DNA from: Sporosarcina sp. NCCP-2222
Lineage (GTDB): Bacteria > Bacillota > Bacilli > Bacillales_A > Planococcaceae
DNA length: 38,546 nt
Direction of reading: 5' to 3'
Assembly: GCF_023168145.1 (NCBI RefSeq)
Contig: NZ_BQYK01000001.1
Coordinates: 370,666-409,211 of the forward strand
How positions within the stretch are numbered: the stretch's first letter is position 1; the number at the start of each line of letters is the position of its first letter. Both the position numbers and the translations under genes were made by a program. The notes under the pieces were generated by a model. It ran no database searches and had not been told where the DNA came from. It saw nothing but the letters and a program-made list of their open reading frames with translations. Positions 8,855 to 17,910 of the stretch are shown here, piece after piece.

Positions 8855-8873
8855 TTCGATTAAAAGCATGATT

Positions 8874-8889
8874 ACATGACTTATCATGT
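8874..8889. promoter_or_regulatory. 16-bp palindrome upstream of the aroM promoter
   Basis: ACATGA-CTTA-TCATGT, a perfect inverted repeat 20 bases upstream of the -35. Its TTATCAT core is shared with the operator at 6607-6644, so the same regulator might bind, here from an activator-like position (inference). The rest of 8890-9160 shows no gene. Confidence 0.35.
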
Positions 8890-9165
8890 TATCTTACAGA
8901 GTAAATCAAGCTAAATTTATACCAATAATGATGTGTCCACCTAGCTTTCTATGGATTTGACATTTTGATAAGAGACAACTCTTTATTAAAGTGAAAAAAT
9001 AAAAAATCATTGAAGTGAGAGTGATCTAGGTGAAAGATTTAGGAAAAAAATCGCAGACAAAAACAGTTGATGTAGTAATGTGAGAAGAGCCTGAAGAATT
9101 TCGTTTTGATTCTCCACTAGACATATACTAGAATTTCTTTTCTCTATTCCAGCCTGGCTATTTAA

Positions 9166-9194
9166 TTGAGAATAATTATCACTCAATGTATACT
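9166..9194 (+). promoter_or_regulatory. Sigma-A promoter with Fur box
   Basis: -35 TTGAGA (9166-9171), 17-base spacer, -10 TATACT (9189-9194). Overlapping the -35 is TGAGAATAATTATCA (9167-9181), 14 of 15 matches to the Fur 7-1-7 box TGATAATNATTATCA. This implies iron-dependent repression of the downstream reductase. Confidence 0.8.
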
Positions 9195-9237
9195 AAAGAA
9201 GTCACAGATAAATATGAATGAGATAGGAGAGTTCTTA

Positions 9238-9954
9238 ATGCAAATATATTGGACTAAAATAAATCAGATTATTGAAGAAACGTCTGAGGTTAAAACGTAC
9301 CTGCTAGACTGTCCAAAAGACTTTACATGGAAAGAAGGTTCCCATACCCACTTCGCACTGGAAGGTTTTAATGCTGGAGAAAAACCGAATCGCGGCCTGA
9401 TTCGGCATATGTCGATCTCCACTTTACCGCACGAAAATTCAATCGGTATTACCACACGCATCAGAGAACAGTGTTCTGAGTTTAAATCGTCCTTACGAAA
9501 TCTTAAGGTCGGCGATGAAGTCGCACTATTTAAAACCCATTCGAATATACCGCTTAAAAGAGAAGACAAAAATGTTTACCTGCTGTCATCAGGTGTTGGC
9601 CTAGCAACTTTCAGACCAATCGTACTTGATTATTTTGATCGGGCTGACAATGTCAATAAAATTCATTCACTGAATATTGACTCATCAAATGAATTTTTAT
9701 TCACTACTATTTTTGAATCTTCAACTGAAAAAAAGTTCACATCAGAATTTGTCGATAACCGTGTAGATTACTATGAAAAAGTGAAGAATCTTGCTGCTGA
9801 CAAGGATGGACTATTCTATGTTGTGGGCAGCGATGAATTCCTTGTGCAAAATATTCAATTACTGCGCGAGCAAGGCATCAAGGCGGAACAAATTATGCTC
9901 GACAAGCGGGAACAGGCACTGCTTGAGTTTTTATCAGTTGATTTGTCAGTTTAA
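9238..9954 (+). CDS. FAD-binding ferredoxin/siderophore reductase-like oxidoreductase, Fur-regulated
   Basis: 238 residues of the ferredoxin-NADP+ reductase fold. The FAD-binding part contains RHMSIST (the RxYS/T-like flavin motif), the NAD(P) part has YLLSSGVGLATFRPIV, and the C-terminal FYVVGSDEFLVQ resembles the usual CGP-like nucleotide motif. It has no iron-sulphur ferredoxin domain. It would pass electrons from NAD(P)H through FAD in the cytoplasm. The Fur-box promoter suggests reduction of ferric siderophore or haem iron (inference). I start at ATG 9238 with AGGAGA seven bases before; a frame extension back to a TTG at 9166 would run through the promoter itself. Confidence 0.8.
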   Translation: MQIYWTKINQIIEETSEVKTYLLDCPKDFTWKEGSHTHFALEGFNAGEKPNRGLIRHMSISTLPHENSIGITTRIREQCSEFKSSLRNLKVGDEVALFKTHSNIPLKREDKNVYLLSSGVGLATFRPIVLDYFDRADNVNKIHSLNIDSSNEFLFTTIFESSTEKKFTSEFVDNRVDYYEKVKNLAADKDGLFYVVGSDEFLVQNIQLLREQGIKAEQIMLDKREQALLEFLSVDLSV

Positions 9955-10028
9955 GTGAGACACTATTTTAGCTAATACTAAATAGTTTCCCCTGTCATGT
10001 GTAATTGTTTAAGTTTTACCTCATAAGT

Positions 10029-10068
10029 CTAATCCCTCATTCCTGAGATGGAGGGATTAGGCTTTTTT
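10029..10068 (+). terminator. Rho-independent terminator after the reductase gene
   Basis: Perfect 10-bp stem CTAATCCCTC (10029-10038) / GAGGGATTAG (10051-10060) followed by GCTTTTTT. A weaker hairpin at about 9963-9991 precedes it. Confidence 0.85.
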
Positions 10069-10247
10069 CAGTATGCTCCTTATCGCTGCAATAATGAGTG
10101 ATCTTGGCACTAACACCGCTCCATACTCCCCATACTAAAATGAAAATCATAGTAGGCATAGTCAGATTGTCTACAGGATAAAAGATAAGGTAAAGTCTAA
10201 CTAATGCAATCGGAAAAATAGTTACCGTTCGGATAAAGTTTTGGCTC
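10042..10247 (-). pseudogene. Remnant of a small membrane protein gene
   Basis: The minus strand has an open frame with clear protein character (TIFPIALVRLYLIFYPV, MIFILVWGVWSGVSAKI) that ends at a stop near 10042. Upstream it runs into a TGA at about 10248 with no start codon or ribosome binding site. The C-terminal part overlaps the plus-strand terminator. It looks like the 3' end of a decayed gene for a polytopic membrane protein. A 39-residue peptide could start at an internal ATG, but I see no ribosome binding site for it. Confidence 0.4.
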
Positions 10248-10309
10248 AGTCAAAGAGTTGACCTGCATCCAAAGACGCTACAAAAAAAGCAACAAAAACC
10301 TCAAAATTA

Positions 10310-10343
10310 AACAAATTAAATAGCCTGTCGAAGCGACAGGCTT
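10310..10343 (-). terminator. Terminator of the 755-residue protein gene
   Basis: 9-bp stem AGCCTGTCG (10322-10330) / CGACAGGCT (10334-10342) with a three-base loop, followed on the minus strand by TATTTAATTTGTTT. It is about 30 bases past the stop at 10375. Confidence 0.75.
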
Positions 10344-10374
10344 ATTTGACTCCCTCATAGCCTTAGTGTTCCAG

Positions 10375-12642
10375 TTATCTTATAGCATAATTAATAATCA
10401 TGGCTTCTTGAGTACCTTCATCGTAAGCAATCCACAACTCATCTCCAACAACGACACCATATACGGGTTCGATAGTCTGATTAATGTGGTAGGAAAATCC
10501 GTCTTTTTCTACGATAATATCGGCTATTGGTCGTTCTCCCTTTGTTCCATCAAATTGTACAGAGAGCACTTTTGCCGAGCCCTGCTTACCTTGAAGTAAT
10601 CGAGCCTCCTTAAGTAAATCTTCTTTTTCTATGTTAACCGGAAGTACTGTACCCACTGTTAGGGACATGTTCTGAGGCACAAAGAGACTATTGACTTTAC
10701 GAATTCTGTCCGCTCCACTAGTCACCATAACTTCCATAAGCATTAGCTGTTTATGTTCAATGATGATCGGCATTTTCTGCACATGGATGACTTCACCTTG
10801 CAAGGAGAGTTGGTCAGATGCCTTACCTATGCTTCCATGGCCGTACCTTACGATTCTCGCCATACCTTGAATTAGAATTAGGTCTGCTCGTTCACCCGTA
10901 CGGTATTCAAATCCGAAAGGTTGAACGACAGGTATTGTATAATCGCATCCTTCTGCTGTGAAGCGAAGCTGAAGGGCTTGGCCCCGGTTTACATTTCCAT
11001 AACGATCGATTCGGGTGAGGACCGCATCTTTAATATGTATCGGTTGAGACTCTTGCACCGCATGGGTAAGATCCTCTTCTGTGATGAACACGGCCTTGTG
11101 TTTTTTTCGGTTGTAACTGATCATTACAGGATCGCCAATGTGAATAGAATTCAAATAGGAGATGATCTTTTTGATTTCTACTTCATTCACTTGCCCTTCA
11201 TCCATGAACTGAACGTTAAAGCGGACTTGCGGGCGTTCATTCACGTATGTACCCGTTTCTTCCATTTCGACAATCCTGCCCTGAATATGCTCGCCGTCTC
11301 TCACTTTTTTCATGCCTGATCTTGCCAACATACGCGGGACGATTGAGAGGCCTAGTGCTAAGGCTAGAACGATGAATACCCAAACTCCCCAGTTAATGAC
11401 GATGGCCCCACCTTGTTTTACATAGTTCCAGAAACTCTGAATGGAGACTTTGTTTTCTTCTTCTTGGAGCATCCATCCTTCGACCTGATCACTCGAAATC
11501 AACTGAGCCTTATGGTTGTTCAGATTGACATGGCCTGATGCAAGATCTCCCCCATGATAGAAAACGTCGTCACTGCCCAATTGCTTGTAAAATGCAGTCT
11601 CGCTATTTTTCAGGTTATCATACGGCAGCTGCGTCAGAAGTACAGTGGCATCTTGAAATTCTCCCGATTTTTCATTAAATACATATCCGATGACTGTCCC
11701 TTCTAGTTCATCTTCTGCAGTTGAACCGGCAATCAGAACCTCCTCATCATTCAATAAGAACACACGGGCTTGATAAACCGGCTTTGGTGTTGGAACCGCT
11801 GACCCCCAATGTTTCGTGTTTGCGTCATAAAATACAGCTTCTTCCGGGTAGTTCCCATTTTCGCGTACTATCCTCCCAGTATCGAAACCGAAGTTTTTGG
11901 CAAACTGAGCGCCCGCACGATCCTGGGCGGCAAACGTCCCTTCCTCCTCTTGTTGAAGCAGTACGGCTACATCGCCATTTTCGTCTAGCAATCCGCTGAC
12001 TAACGCAGTTCGATTGTCCTGTAAACTCACTGAAAATAAGGGAACTGCCTGATCGTTCTCAAAACTTCCATGTACTTCATCTATCCGGACAGGTCTTGCC
12101 GGAAGCAATCCTTCTTCGCCCAAATTCACTTTCTCGAGCTTTCCGTCTTTCACCTGCGCTATAAAAAATGCAGAATGTGGCGATTCCCAAGCTACAATTA
12201 GTCTGCCGCGCCAGGAATAAACATTAGAACTCCAAGCAGATGGAATTTCTATTGTACTCTGCGCCAACTCTTCCACCTCACCTGTTGGTTGGAAATAGTT
12301 TATTTGCAGTCCACGAGAATCGTCATAGGTCGGAACGACGATTCCATCCTTCTGATAAGTCGCCGGTCCCAGCCCGGCTATGAAATCGGTTTGTACAGTC
12401 GTCTTGTTTATTACGGTTTCCGTAGCGGTATCGAAAAGATAGACATCATATTGCTCACGAAAGCGGTCATCATTTGAAAAGCCTATCAATTTCTTTCCCT
12501 CATCCAGCATATAAGCGCTCTCCAAAGTTGGTGTGGAGACATCCAAATATCTCATGTAATCTTTCCACATGGTAAAACTCAAAAAAATAACTGGAATGAA
12601 AAACACTAGATTGCCGAGAGAAATCGCTCGCTTTTTCTTCAT
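10375..12642 (-). CDS. Large membrane protein with extracytoplasmic domain and four related C-terminal modules; function unknown
   Basis: 755 residues. Visible layout: TM1 at about 9-25; a beta-rich extracytoplasmic domain to about 411, resembling a propeller-like sensor; TM2 at about 413-436; then a cytoplasmic part made of four similar units at about 453-521, 537-599, 614-672 and 687-754. Each unit begins with a G/A-x-V strand, carries a polar strand-turn-strand with a conserved Pro, and three of the four end around a G-D/E-x-V/L-x-I-x-Y-like strand. I do not recognise a named family. It is monocistronic, with its own terminator and GAGGGAG before the ATG at 12642. A surface sensor or a self-protection protein are both possible (inference). 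Confidence 0.75.
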   Translation of the reverse strand: MKKKRAISLGNLVFFIPVIFLSFTMWKDYMRYLDVSTPTLESAYMLDEGKKLIGFSNDDRFREQYDVYLFDTATETVINKTTVQTDFIAGLGPATYQKDGIVVPTYDDSRGLQINYFQPTGEVEELAQSTIEIPSAWSSNVYSWRGRLIVAWESPHSAFFIAQVKDGKLEKVNLGEEGLLPARPVRIDEVHGSFENDQAVPLFSVSLQDNRTALVSGLLDENGDVAVLLQQEEEGTFAAQDRAGAQFAKNFGFDTGRIVRENGNYPEEAVFYDANTKHWGSAVPTPKPVYQARVFLLNDEEVLIAGSTAEDELEGTVIGYVFNEKSGEFQDATVLLTQLPYDNLKNSETAFYKQLGSDDVFYHGGDLASGHVNLNNHKAQLISSDQVEGWMLQEEENKVSIQSFWNYVKQGGAIVINWGVWVFIVLALALGLSIVPRMLARSGMKKVRDGEHIQGRIVEMEETGTYVNERPQVRFNVQFMDEGQVNEVEIKKIISYLNSIHIGDPVMISYNRKKHKAVFITEEDLTHAVQESQPIHIKDAVLTRIDRYGNVNRGQALQLRFTAEGCDYTIPVVQPFGFEYRTGERADLILIQGMARIVRYGHGSIGKASDQLSLQGEVIHVQKMPIIIEHKQLMLMEVMVTSGADRIRKVNSLFVPQNMSLTVGTVLPVNIEKEDLLKEARLLQGKQGSAKVLSVQFDGTKGERPIADIIVEKDGFSYHINQTIEPVYGVVVGDELWIAYDEGTQEAMIINYAIR

Positions 12643-12767
12643 TCTTTCTCACTCCCTCGGTTAGTTTGAAAATAACTGCTGTCGAATCATGTTCTAAATT
12701 GTACATTTTGGTTACAAGAAGTATTTTTTTATTAACTGCTTAAAAACAATATTTATACCTCCAAACT

Positions 12768-13148
12768 CTACGTAACCTCAATTGCGATCTCTTGATCTAC
12801 ATTCAATTTGTTAAACTGACTTAATAAGGCATCATATCTTTTTTCATCCAGATCATATTCAATGATTATGGAATCAATTATGCCAAGTGATCTTGCGGTC
12901 TCTTGAGATAAATAGATTGAAATATCTTTCCGCCTAAGTATGATCTTACCTATCCCTCCATAAGCAAATCTATCTTCACTATTAAGTGTAATATGCACCT
13001 TATTTAGAATGGGTATGTCTTCAATACATAATGACTTTTGAAACAACACATATTCTTTGGTTTCAAATTCATCATCTGCAAATCCAATTAATATTGTCTC
13101 ATCCTCAATCCCTACATACACAAATGAGGCTTTAAATAAGATTGACAT
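12768..13148 (-). CDS. Imm10-like immunity protein
   Basis: 126 residues from the ATG at 13148, which has GGTGGGAGAGG upstream. The frame extends to a GTG at 13205, but that has no ribosome binding site. The pattern VIGIEDE..LIGFADDEFETKEY and the following YGGIGKIILRRKDI match what I know of Imm10, a family of cytosolic proteins that neutralise polymorphic toxins. It lies about 60 bases after a DUF6138-like gene and no toxin gene is adjacent, so it would be an orphan immunity protein. Confidence 0.7.
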   Translation of the reverse strand: MSILFKASFVYVGIEDETILIGFADDEFETKEYVLFQKSLCIEDIPILNKVHITLNSEDRFAYGGIGKIILRRKDISIYLSQETARSLGIIDSIIIEYDLDEKRYDALLSQFNKLNVDQEIAIEVT

Positions 13149-13208
13149 GCATTCTGCCTCTCCCACCGATATATTCTTGAAGACCTTTCGGGATGAATTC
13201 AGCACCTA

Positions 13209-14852
13209 TCAACTAACAAGAGAAAGCAGCTCTGCATATATTGCCGCAAGCTCAGGCTTTGTTTGATTTGACTTAACGGCCTTTCTCAGCTTTTGCAGGC
13301 TGCCGAATAGCCGGTATAGTACTAGCTCCCGTTCATAGATTTCTTTAGATAACAGCTCTTGAAGAAGCGCTTCTGCCAGCTCGATTCGATCGATGACGAA
13401 GCTTTTTATAGGTGTTGCTTCCTCATTCCCTGCCAGCAGTATGTCTATTAGAACCGGCATCAATTCCGGCTCCACGCCGTGTGCGTCCATAAAGACTTGC
13501 GCATAACCATCTTGAATCATTTGGTGCTCCGTATCTACCATCTCCATATAACGAGAGACGAGCGAGAAGTAGTCCCTGCTGGACAAGCCTAATCCGAGTA
13601 CCGCATAGGTGCCAGGCATGACCGACTTTTCACCAGGCTCTGTATCTTGATACCATGCATAAGGTTCCATCGCGGTAATTGCATACGTCTCCAATTTGGG
13701 ATAAAGGGCTGGATAGGTCAGCGCACCTGCAAAAAACCGATGAAGTTCCGATTTAGCCATCTTTTTTAAAGGAAGATAATTCTTTTGTTTGCTTTTCAGC
13801 TTTAGGCTATATTCTTTCGGAAATCCTTTTTGCAGCAATTCGGTAATGTGATCCAACACTTCTCCGTAAGCCGCTTCCTCCTCGGCCAAAATCCTGACTG
13901 CAATGGTCTGCGTCACATCATTATTCTGAACTTCTGCATAGGTTCCTTTGTATACGGGAGCGAATTTCCCGCTTCCCCTCCGGATATAGTCTTTCGCCTC
14001 TTTTGACCCAAGCTCGACTGCAAGCTTCAAATATTGCTCACGAGCATCCGGTCTCATTTTTCCTATTTGGAGAGCAGTATACACAAAGAATGAAAGTTGT
14101 TCTGTATTCGGCAGCGCCCCATCCTCTTTAAGTATCCAATCTTTCGTATAGCTGTCGGCACGGTTAAAATAGCGAGGAAGATAAACATTCTGTATCCAAC
14201 TATCCATAGCTGAAGTATATTGGCTAGTCCATTCGTCCAAGCGTTCTTTGTTGCTTCTGAGCTTGTCGGATAAACGACCGATTAATGGGGCAACTGTATT
14301 TTCTTTCAGCTCGATTAGATCAGGATTTACCAAAAGACGCGAAAAGAAAAACTGGTCATCTCCACTCGGCAATATGGGAAGATCAGACATGATTTTGGAT
14401 GTGATAAACTTCTGTAATGATTGGCGGAGCCGATTTAATTTCTCATCATTTACGAACTGATCGCAAATCTTTATGTCTTTATCTTTCATTTCAATAGAAA
14501 GAACGAGCTGGAATCGATAATCAAAAAAATGTGGTCCCAGTTTATCTGATAAGAAGAGCCCTTCCACTTCCTTGCGTAATGCCGGATAAAGCTCAGTTCT
14601 AATTCTTTCTTCCGATAGCTCGGCAATATAAGGACCTGCTTCGATTTTATAGGAGCTGTCAGTCCAATCAAACGGTTCATCAATATCAATATGTATTTTC
14701 CCGTTACGCCAAGCGACCTGTAAATAATCAAATACCCCGGCCTGGAGCGGGCGCTTGGATACGAACTCATTTATCCTTTTGCTCTCTTTGTAGTATACAG
14801 GCATCAGCTCGTTCCACACATCTTCCAAAAAACTCTGTACTGCTACATCCAT
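13209..14852 (-). CDS. DUF6138-like protein
   Basis: 547-residue soluble, largely helical protein with no signal peptide or membrane segment. The opening (VQSFLEDVWNELMPVYYKE) and the SKEAKDYIRRGSGKFAPVYK region resemble the DUF6138 family as I remember it; the family has no known function. The middle includes a short Sel1/TPR-like stretch around ARRQYLKLAVELGSKEAKDY-type residues (about 265-290). The ATG at 14852 has AGGAGGAG upstream. It is followed closely by the Imm10-like gene, so both probably share a transcript and perhaps the immunity context (inference). Confidence 0.65.
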   Translation of the reverse strand: MDVAVQSFLEDVWNELMPVYYKESKRINEFVSKRPLQAGVFDYLQVAWRNGKIHIDIDEPFDWTDSSYKIEAGPYIAELSEERIRTELYPALRKEVEGLFLSDKLGPHFFDYRFQLVLSIEMKDKDIKICDQFVNDEKLNRLRQSLQKFITSKIMSDLPILPSGDDQFFFSRLLVNPDLIELKENTVAPLIGRLSDKLRSNKERLDEWTSQYTSAMDSWIQNVYLPRYFNRADSYTKDWILKEDGALPNTEQLSFFVYTALQIGKMRPDAREQYLKLAVELGSKEAKDYIRRGSGKFAPVYKGTYAEVQNNDVTQTIAVRILAEEEAAYGEVLDHITELLQKGFPKEYSLKLKSKQKNYLPLKKMAKSELHRFFAGALTYPALYPKLETYAITAMEPYAWYQDTEPGEKSVMPGTYAVLGLGLSSRDYFSLVSRYMEMVDTEHQMIQDGYAQVFMDAHGVEPELMPVLIDILLAGNEEATPIKSFVIDRIELAEALLQELLSKEIYERELVLYRLFGSLQKLRKAVKSNQTKPELAAIYAELLSLVS

Positions 14853-15028
14853 TACTGCTCCTCCTCTTCATGTTAAAGATTATCACGGGAAAAACCTTCT
14901 TCCTCGTGCCAAGTTGCTACGTATTTCTTACATTTAGAACTATATTTTTCTTCCGCACTCTCAAATCCTATACTTGAGAATACTTGTATTATGATTCCAC
15001 ATATTTAATGAGTTATAGTATCCTCTAT

Positions 15029-15034
15029 TATAAT
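15029..15034 (+). promoter_or_regulatory. -10 box (TATAAT) of a probable promoter for the TPR-SUKH gene
   Basis: Perfect TATAAT, 74 bases before the ATG at 15108. The -35 is weak (TTAATG, 18-base spacer), so the promoter may be weak or assisted. Confidence 0.4.
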
Positions 15035-15107
15035 GATTACTATTTTATAGGTAGAGGCGGCCAAGCACAAATTAACCTCGTATCTTACTAATATCTTGGA
15101 GGTAGAA

Positions 15108-16490
15108 ATGAATCTAACACTATTGGAACAACTGAACAATTGGCATGAAACAGACGACCATCAGCAAATTGTTGATACAATATCAGCAATCCATGAAGAG
15201 GAACGGGACTATGAAATCATCACCCATTTGGCCAGGGCCTATAACAATTTGGGGCTTTACAAGAAAGGGCTCTCCCAATTCAATCGTATTTCTGAGAAGG
15301 GCGAGCAGGATCCTCTCTGGCATTACCGGGTAGGCTTTGCTCTTTATTATTTAAAGAGATACGAGGAAGCGGTTCGGTCTTTCCGTAAGTCTGATCAATT
15401 ACAGCCCGGCGATCAACATACCGAGTACTATTTAAATCAAAGCATCTGTAGAGCGGAGAAGCAGAAAAAAGAAGAACTTCGGATTGCCAAGAAGAGAGCT
15501 TCCATGAATCGCGTGGGTTCCGAATTGGAGACAGTTACTTTCTCTGATGTGTTCCTAGCAGATTTCTGGGAGGACAGCGACTATGCGAGAGAGGAATATC
15601 AATCCGAGCCGCTTACCGATGAATTGATTAAGTCTATCGAGCAAGAGCTTGGGTACAAACTTCCCTCCTCTTATATTCAGCTAATGAAGCATCAGAATGG
15701 CGGCGTGCCGAAAAACACCAACTTCCCGACAGAGGAGCCGACTTCCTGGGCAGAGGATCATATCGCAATCACAGGGATCAGTGGAATTGGCCGAGATAAA
15801 AGCTATTCCTTATGCGGGGACCTGGGCAGCCAATTCATGATTGAGGAATGGGGCTATCCAGATATCGGCATAGTGATCTGTGATTGTCCTTCAGCCGGCC
15901 ATGATGTCGTCATGCTGGACTACCGGGCTTGCGGCAGAGAGGGTGAACCCGAAGTCATTCACGTCGATCAAGAAGACGATTATGAGATCACCTTCCTTGC
16001 CGATAATTTTGAGGAGTTCATCAAAGGTTTGGTGCACGACGATCATTATGATACGTCTGAAGAAGACAAAGAAGAAGCACTGGATAAAGTGGCGAACGGC
16101 ACATTCTCGCCGTTGCTTGCGGAGCTCTGCTCGCGAGTAACCGAAGTCGATCAGGTGGAAGAAAAAATCCGCAGCATCTGCACACGGATTGTTGAGGAGA
16201 AAGGCTATTTTTCCTTTCATGCGGATGAATTATCGTACGTCATGTATGATGTTCAATTTTGGTTATATACGAAGTCGTATCCGGAGACGACTCGCGAGCA
16301 GTACGTGGCAGCCTATGAGAACATCATCGCGTTTGGCGGAGAATTCGGACAAGGCGGCTATGCTCCCGGCTTCATTACCGATTGGCTTGAGGTCCGCAAA
16401 AAAGAAGGACGGATTGTAAAAGATCATGGGATAATTCGGTTTACCGATTCCTATACAGCGGAAGTGATTGAGAGGTTAAATGTAGGCTGA
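15108..16490 (+). CDS. TPR + SMI1/KNR4 (SUKH) domain protein
   Basis: 460 residues. An N-terminal tetratricopeptide region (about 35-115; ARAYNNLGLYKKGLSQF, WHYRVGFALYYLKRYEEAV) is followed by a charged linker. The SUKH/SMI1-KNR4 domain spans about 165-310 (ELGYKLPSSYIQLMKHQNGG ... DCPSAGHDVVMLDYR). A C-terminal helical domain of unknown type ends the protein. SUKH proteins are a large superfamily that includes immunity proteins of polymorphic toxins. It is a cytosolic protein. The ATG at 15108 follows GGAGG directly; a TTG at 15096 would overlap that site. It is divergent from the DUF6138-like gene across about 250 bases. Confidence 0.85.
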   Translation: MNLTLLEQLNNWHETDDHQQIVDTISAIHEEERDYEIITHLARAYNNLGLYKKGLSQFNRISEKGEQDPLWHYRVGFALYYLKRYEEAVRSFRKSDQLQPGDQHTEYYLNQSICRAEKQKKEELRIAKKRASMNRVGSELETVTFSDVFLADFWEDSDYAREEYQSEPLTDELIKSIEQELGYKLPSSYIQLMKHQNGGVPKNTNFPTEEPTSWAEDHIAITGISGIGRDKSYSLCGDLGSQFMIEEWGYPDIGIVICDCPSAGHDVVMLDYRACGREGEPEVIHVDQEDDYEITFLADNFEEFIKGLVHDDHYDTSEEDKEEALDKVANGTFSPLLAELCSRVTEVDQVEEKIRSICTRIVEEKGYFSFHADELSYVMYDVQFWLYTKSYPETTREQYVAAYENIIAFGGEFGQGGYAPGFITDWLEVRKKEGRIVKDHGIIRFTDSYTAEVIERLNVG

Positions 16491-16547
16491 ATGATAAATC
16501 TGCTGTAGCCGGGAATACTACACCAAAAATAAATGGTGGCGAAACAA

Positions 16548-17081
16548 ATGACACGATCTTTCTTACTTTTGCTGATCTCCTTTTGTACGTTGTTTACCCC
16601 GGCCATCTATGCAACAGCAAACGACGAACCCCGTCCGTATGAAGAAATTTATCCCGAAATAGGCTACACAACAGTGGCAGAGGCATTGCATGATTTTGAG
16701 CAACATTTCAAGCAAAAGCTGAAGCTTCCGATGAGAGTACCGCCAATTCCCTTTACCCATCATTTTGGCAGGTTCAGTAATTTGGATGGCGATGTGAATG
16801 ACTCCTTTGAAGTAACGTTTATACATGATCAGTTATCTGAAAATCATTATAAAATTAATGTACGGCCTGTAAAGTATAATATTCCGTTAAGCGAAAAGCA
16901 TGTGGTGAATACCTATGAATTAGAAAATGGAACACTCGCCACTTATACAAATTTTGCAGGATTCAATGTGCTTGTATTCGAAAGAAATGGCTGGCAATAT
17001 ATGCTGAGTATTGATAAACGAGTAGCAGATAAGGTCACTCCTGAAACCTTGGTGGACATCGCCAATTCGATTGTGTATTAA
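16548..17081 (+). CDS. Secreted DUF4367-like protein
   Basis: 177 residues from the ATG at 16548, with a clear signal peptide (RSFLLLLISFCTLF) and a probable signal peptidase I site after ATA near residue 25. The mature part ends with a pattern typical of DUF4367-like domains: an aromatic strand FERNGWQYMLSI followed by a TPETLVDIANSI helix. An in-frame ATG lies at 16533, without a better ribosome binding site. It is in the same direction as the TPR-SUKH gene, about 57 bases after it. Function unknown. Confidence 0.6.
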   Translation: MTRSFLLLLISFCTLFTPAIYATANDEPRPYEEIYPEIGYTTVAEALHDFEQHFKQKLKLPMRVPPIPFTHHFGRFSNLDGDVNDSFEVTFIHDQLSENHYKINVRPVKYNIPLSEKHVVNTYELENGTLATYTNFAGFNVLVFERNGWQYMLSIDKRVADKVTPETLVDIANSIVY

Positions 17082-17173
17082 TGCAAGGCAGCCAAAAGTT
17101 AAGCGTATACTGTTGCTATGTTTTACCCACACCCCTCAGTGGAAAACTTGTAACATATAGAGGGGGTTCTAAA

Positions 17174-17719
17174 GTGGAGATTTTTACGATCGGCCATTAT
17201 TCACATTCGCAAGAAGAATTTATCGAGCTGCTCGAGCTTGCGGAGATTGAGCAGCTCGTCGATGTGCGGGCGTTTCCGGGCAGCCGTAAATTTCCTTGGT
17301 TCAAAAAAGAGGCGATGGCGGAGTGGCTGCCAAACGCCAGCATCGCATACCGCCATATGCCAGACCTCGGCGGCAGGCGTCCGTCTTCTGACCTGGTCTC
17401 CCCTGCGCTGAATGACGGCTGGCAGAATGCCTCTTTCCATAATTATGCGGATTACACACTGTCTCATTGCTTCCATGAAGGCATCGATGAACTGATGAAG
17501 CTGGCAAAATCGAAGCGGACGGCATACTGCTGCTCGGAGCGCCACCCCGCCCGCTGCCATCGCCTGCTCATCAGTAATTGGCTTGCCGCCCATGAATGGG
17601 ATGTCACCCACATCATTCCGTCAAAAGACGGCGGAGAGCTGGTCGCGCACGAACTTGGAAAATGGGGCGCCATGCCGATCATTGAAGAAGACGGGACTGT
17701 CGTGTACCCGAAACTGTGA
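17174..17719 (+). CDS. DUF488 family protein
   Basis: 181 residues with the full DUF488 signature: FTIGHYSHSQEEFIELL at the start, VDVRAFPGSR, the YRHMPDLGG segment, and AYCCSERHPARCHRLLIS with the conserved Cys/Glu/His/Arg cluster. The biochemical role of the family is not established; the fold is related to nucleotide-binding/uracil-DNA-glycosylase-like domains by some accounts, which I cannot test here. The start is GTG at 17174, seven bases after AGAGGGGG. The frame stays open back to an ATG overlapping the previous stop, but that has no ribosome binding site. Confidence 0.85.
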   Translation: MEIFTIGHYSHSQEEFIELLELAEIEQLVDVRAFPGSRKFPWFKKEAMAEWLPNASIAYRHMPDLGGRRPSSDLVSPALNDGWQNASFHNYADYTLSHCFHEGIDELMKLAKSKRTAYCCSERHPARCHRLLISNWLAAHEWDVTHIIPSKDGGELVAHELGKWGAMPIIEEDGTVVYPKL

Positions 17720-17910
17720 GGATGGCAGTTGTGTCAAATGATGAGTAGTGAGTAAATCGCAATCACTTTGACAGCGGCATGACCGGCCGCTTCTGGGAAT
17801 ATTTGCAGCTGTCACCGCAGAATGCGGTGAACTTAGACTGCCTGCACTCCTGCCAACTAGCATAGTATGGCATCTTATACATCCTTACATTTGTATAAAG
17901 CCTATGTCAG

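Noticed and set aside
9030..9131. Two short in-frame pieces separated by TGA, starting with GTG after an AGG
   Set aside because: Only 17 and 16 codons, no recognisable similarity. An in-frame TGA could suggest a decayed gene, but there is too little to support it.
17744..17862. Short plus-strand frame with SGMTGRFWEYLQLS
   Set aside because: About 30 codons with protein-like look but no start or ribosome binding site and a TGA just upstream; too short to call a remnant.
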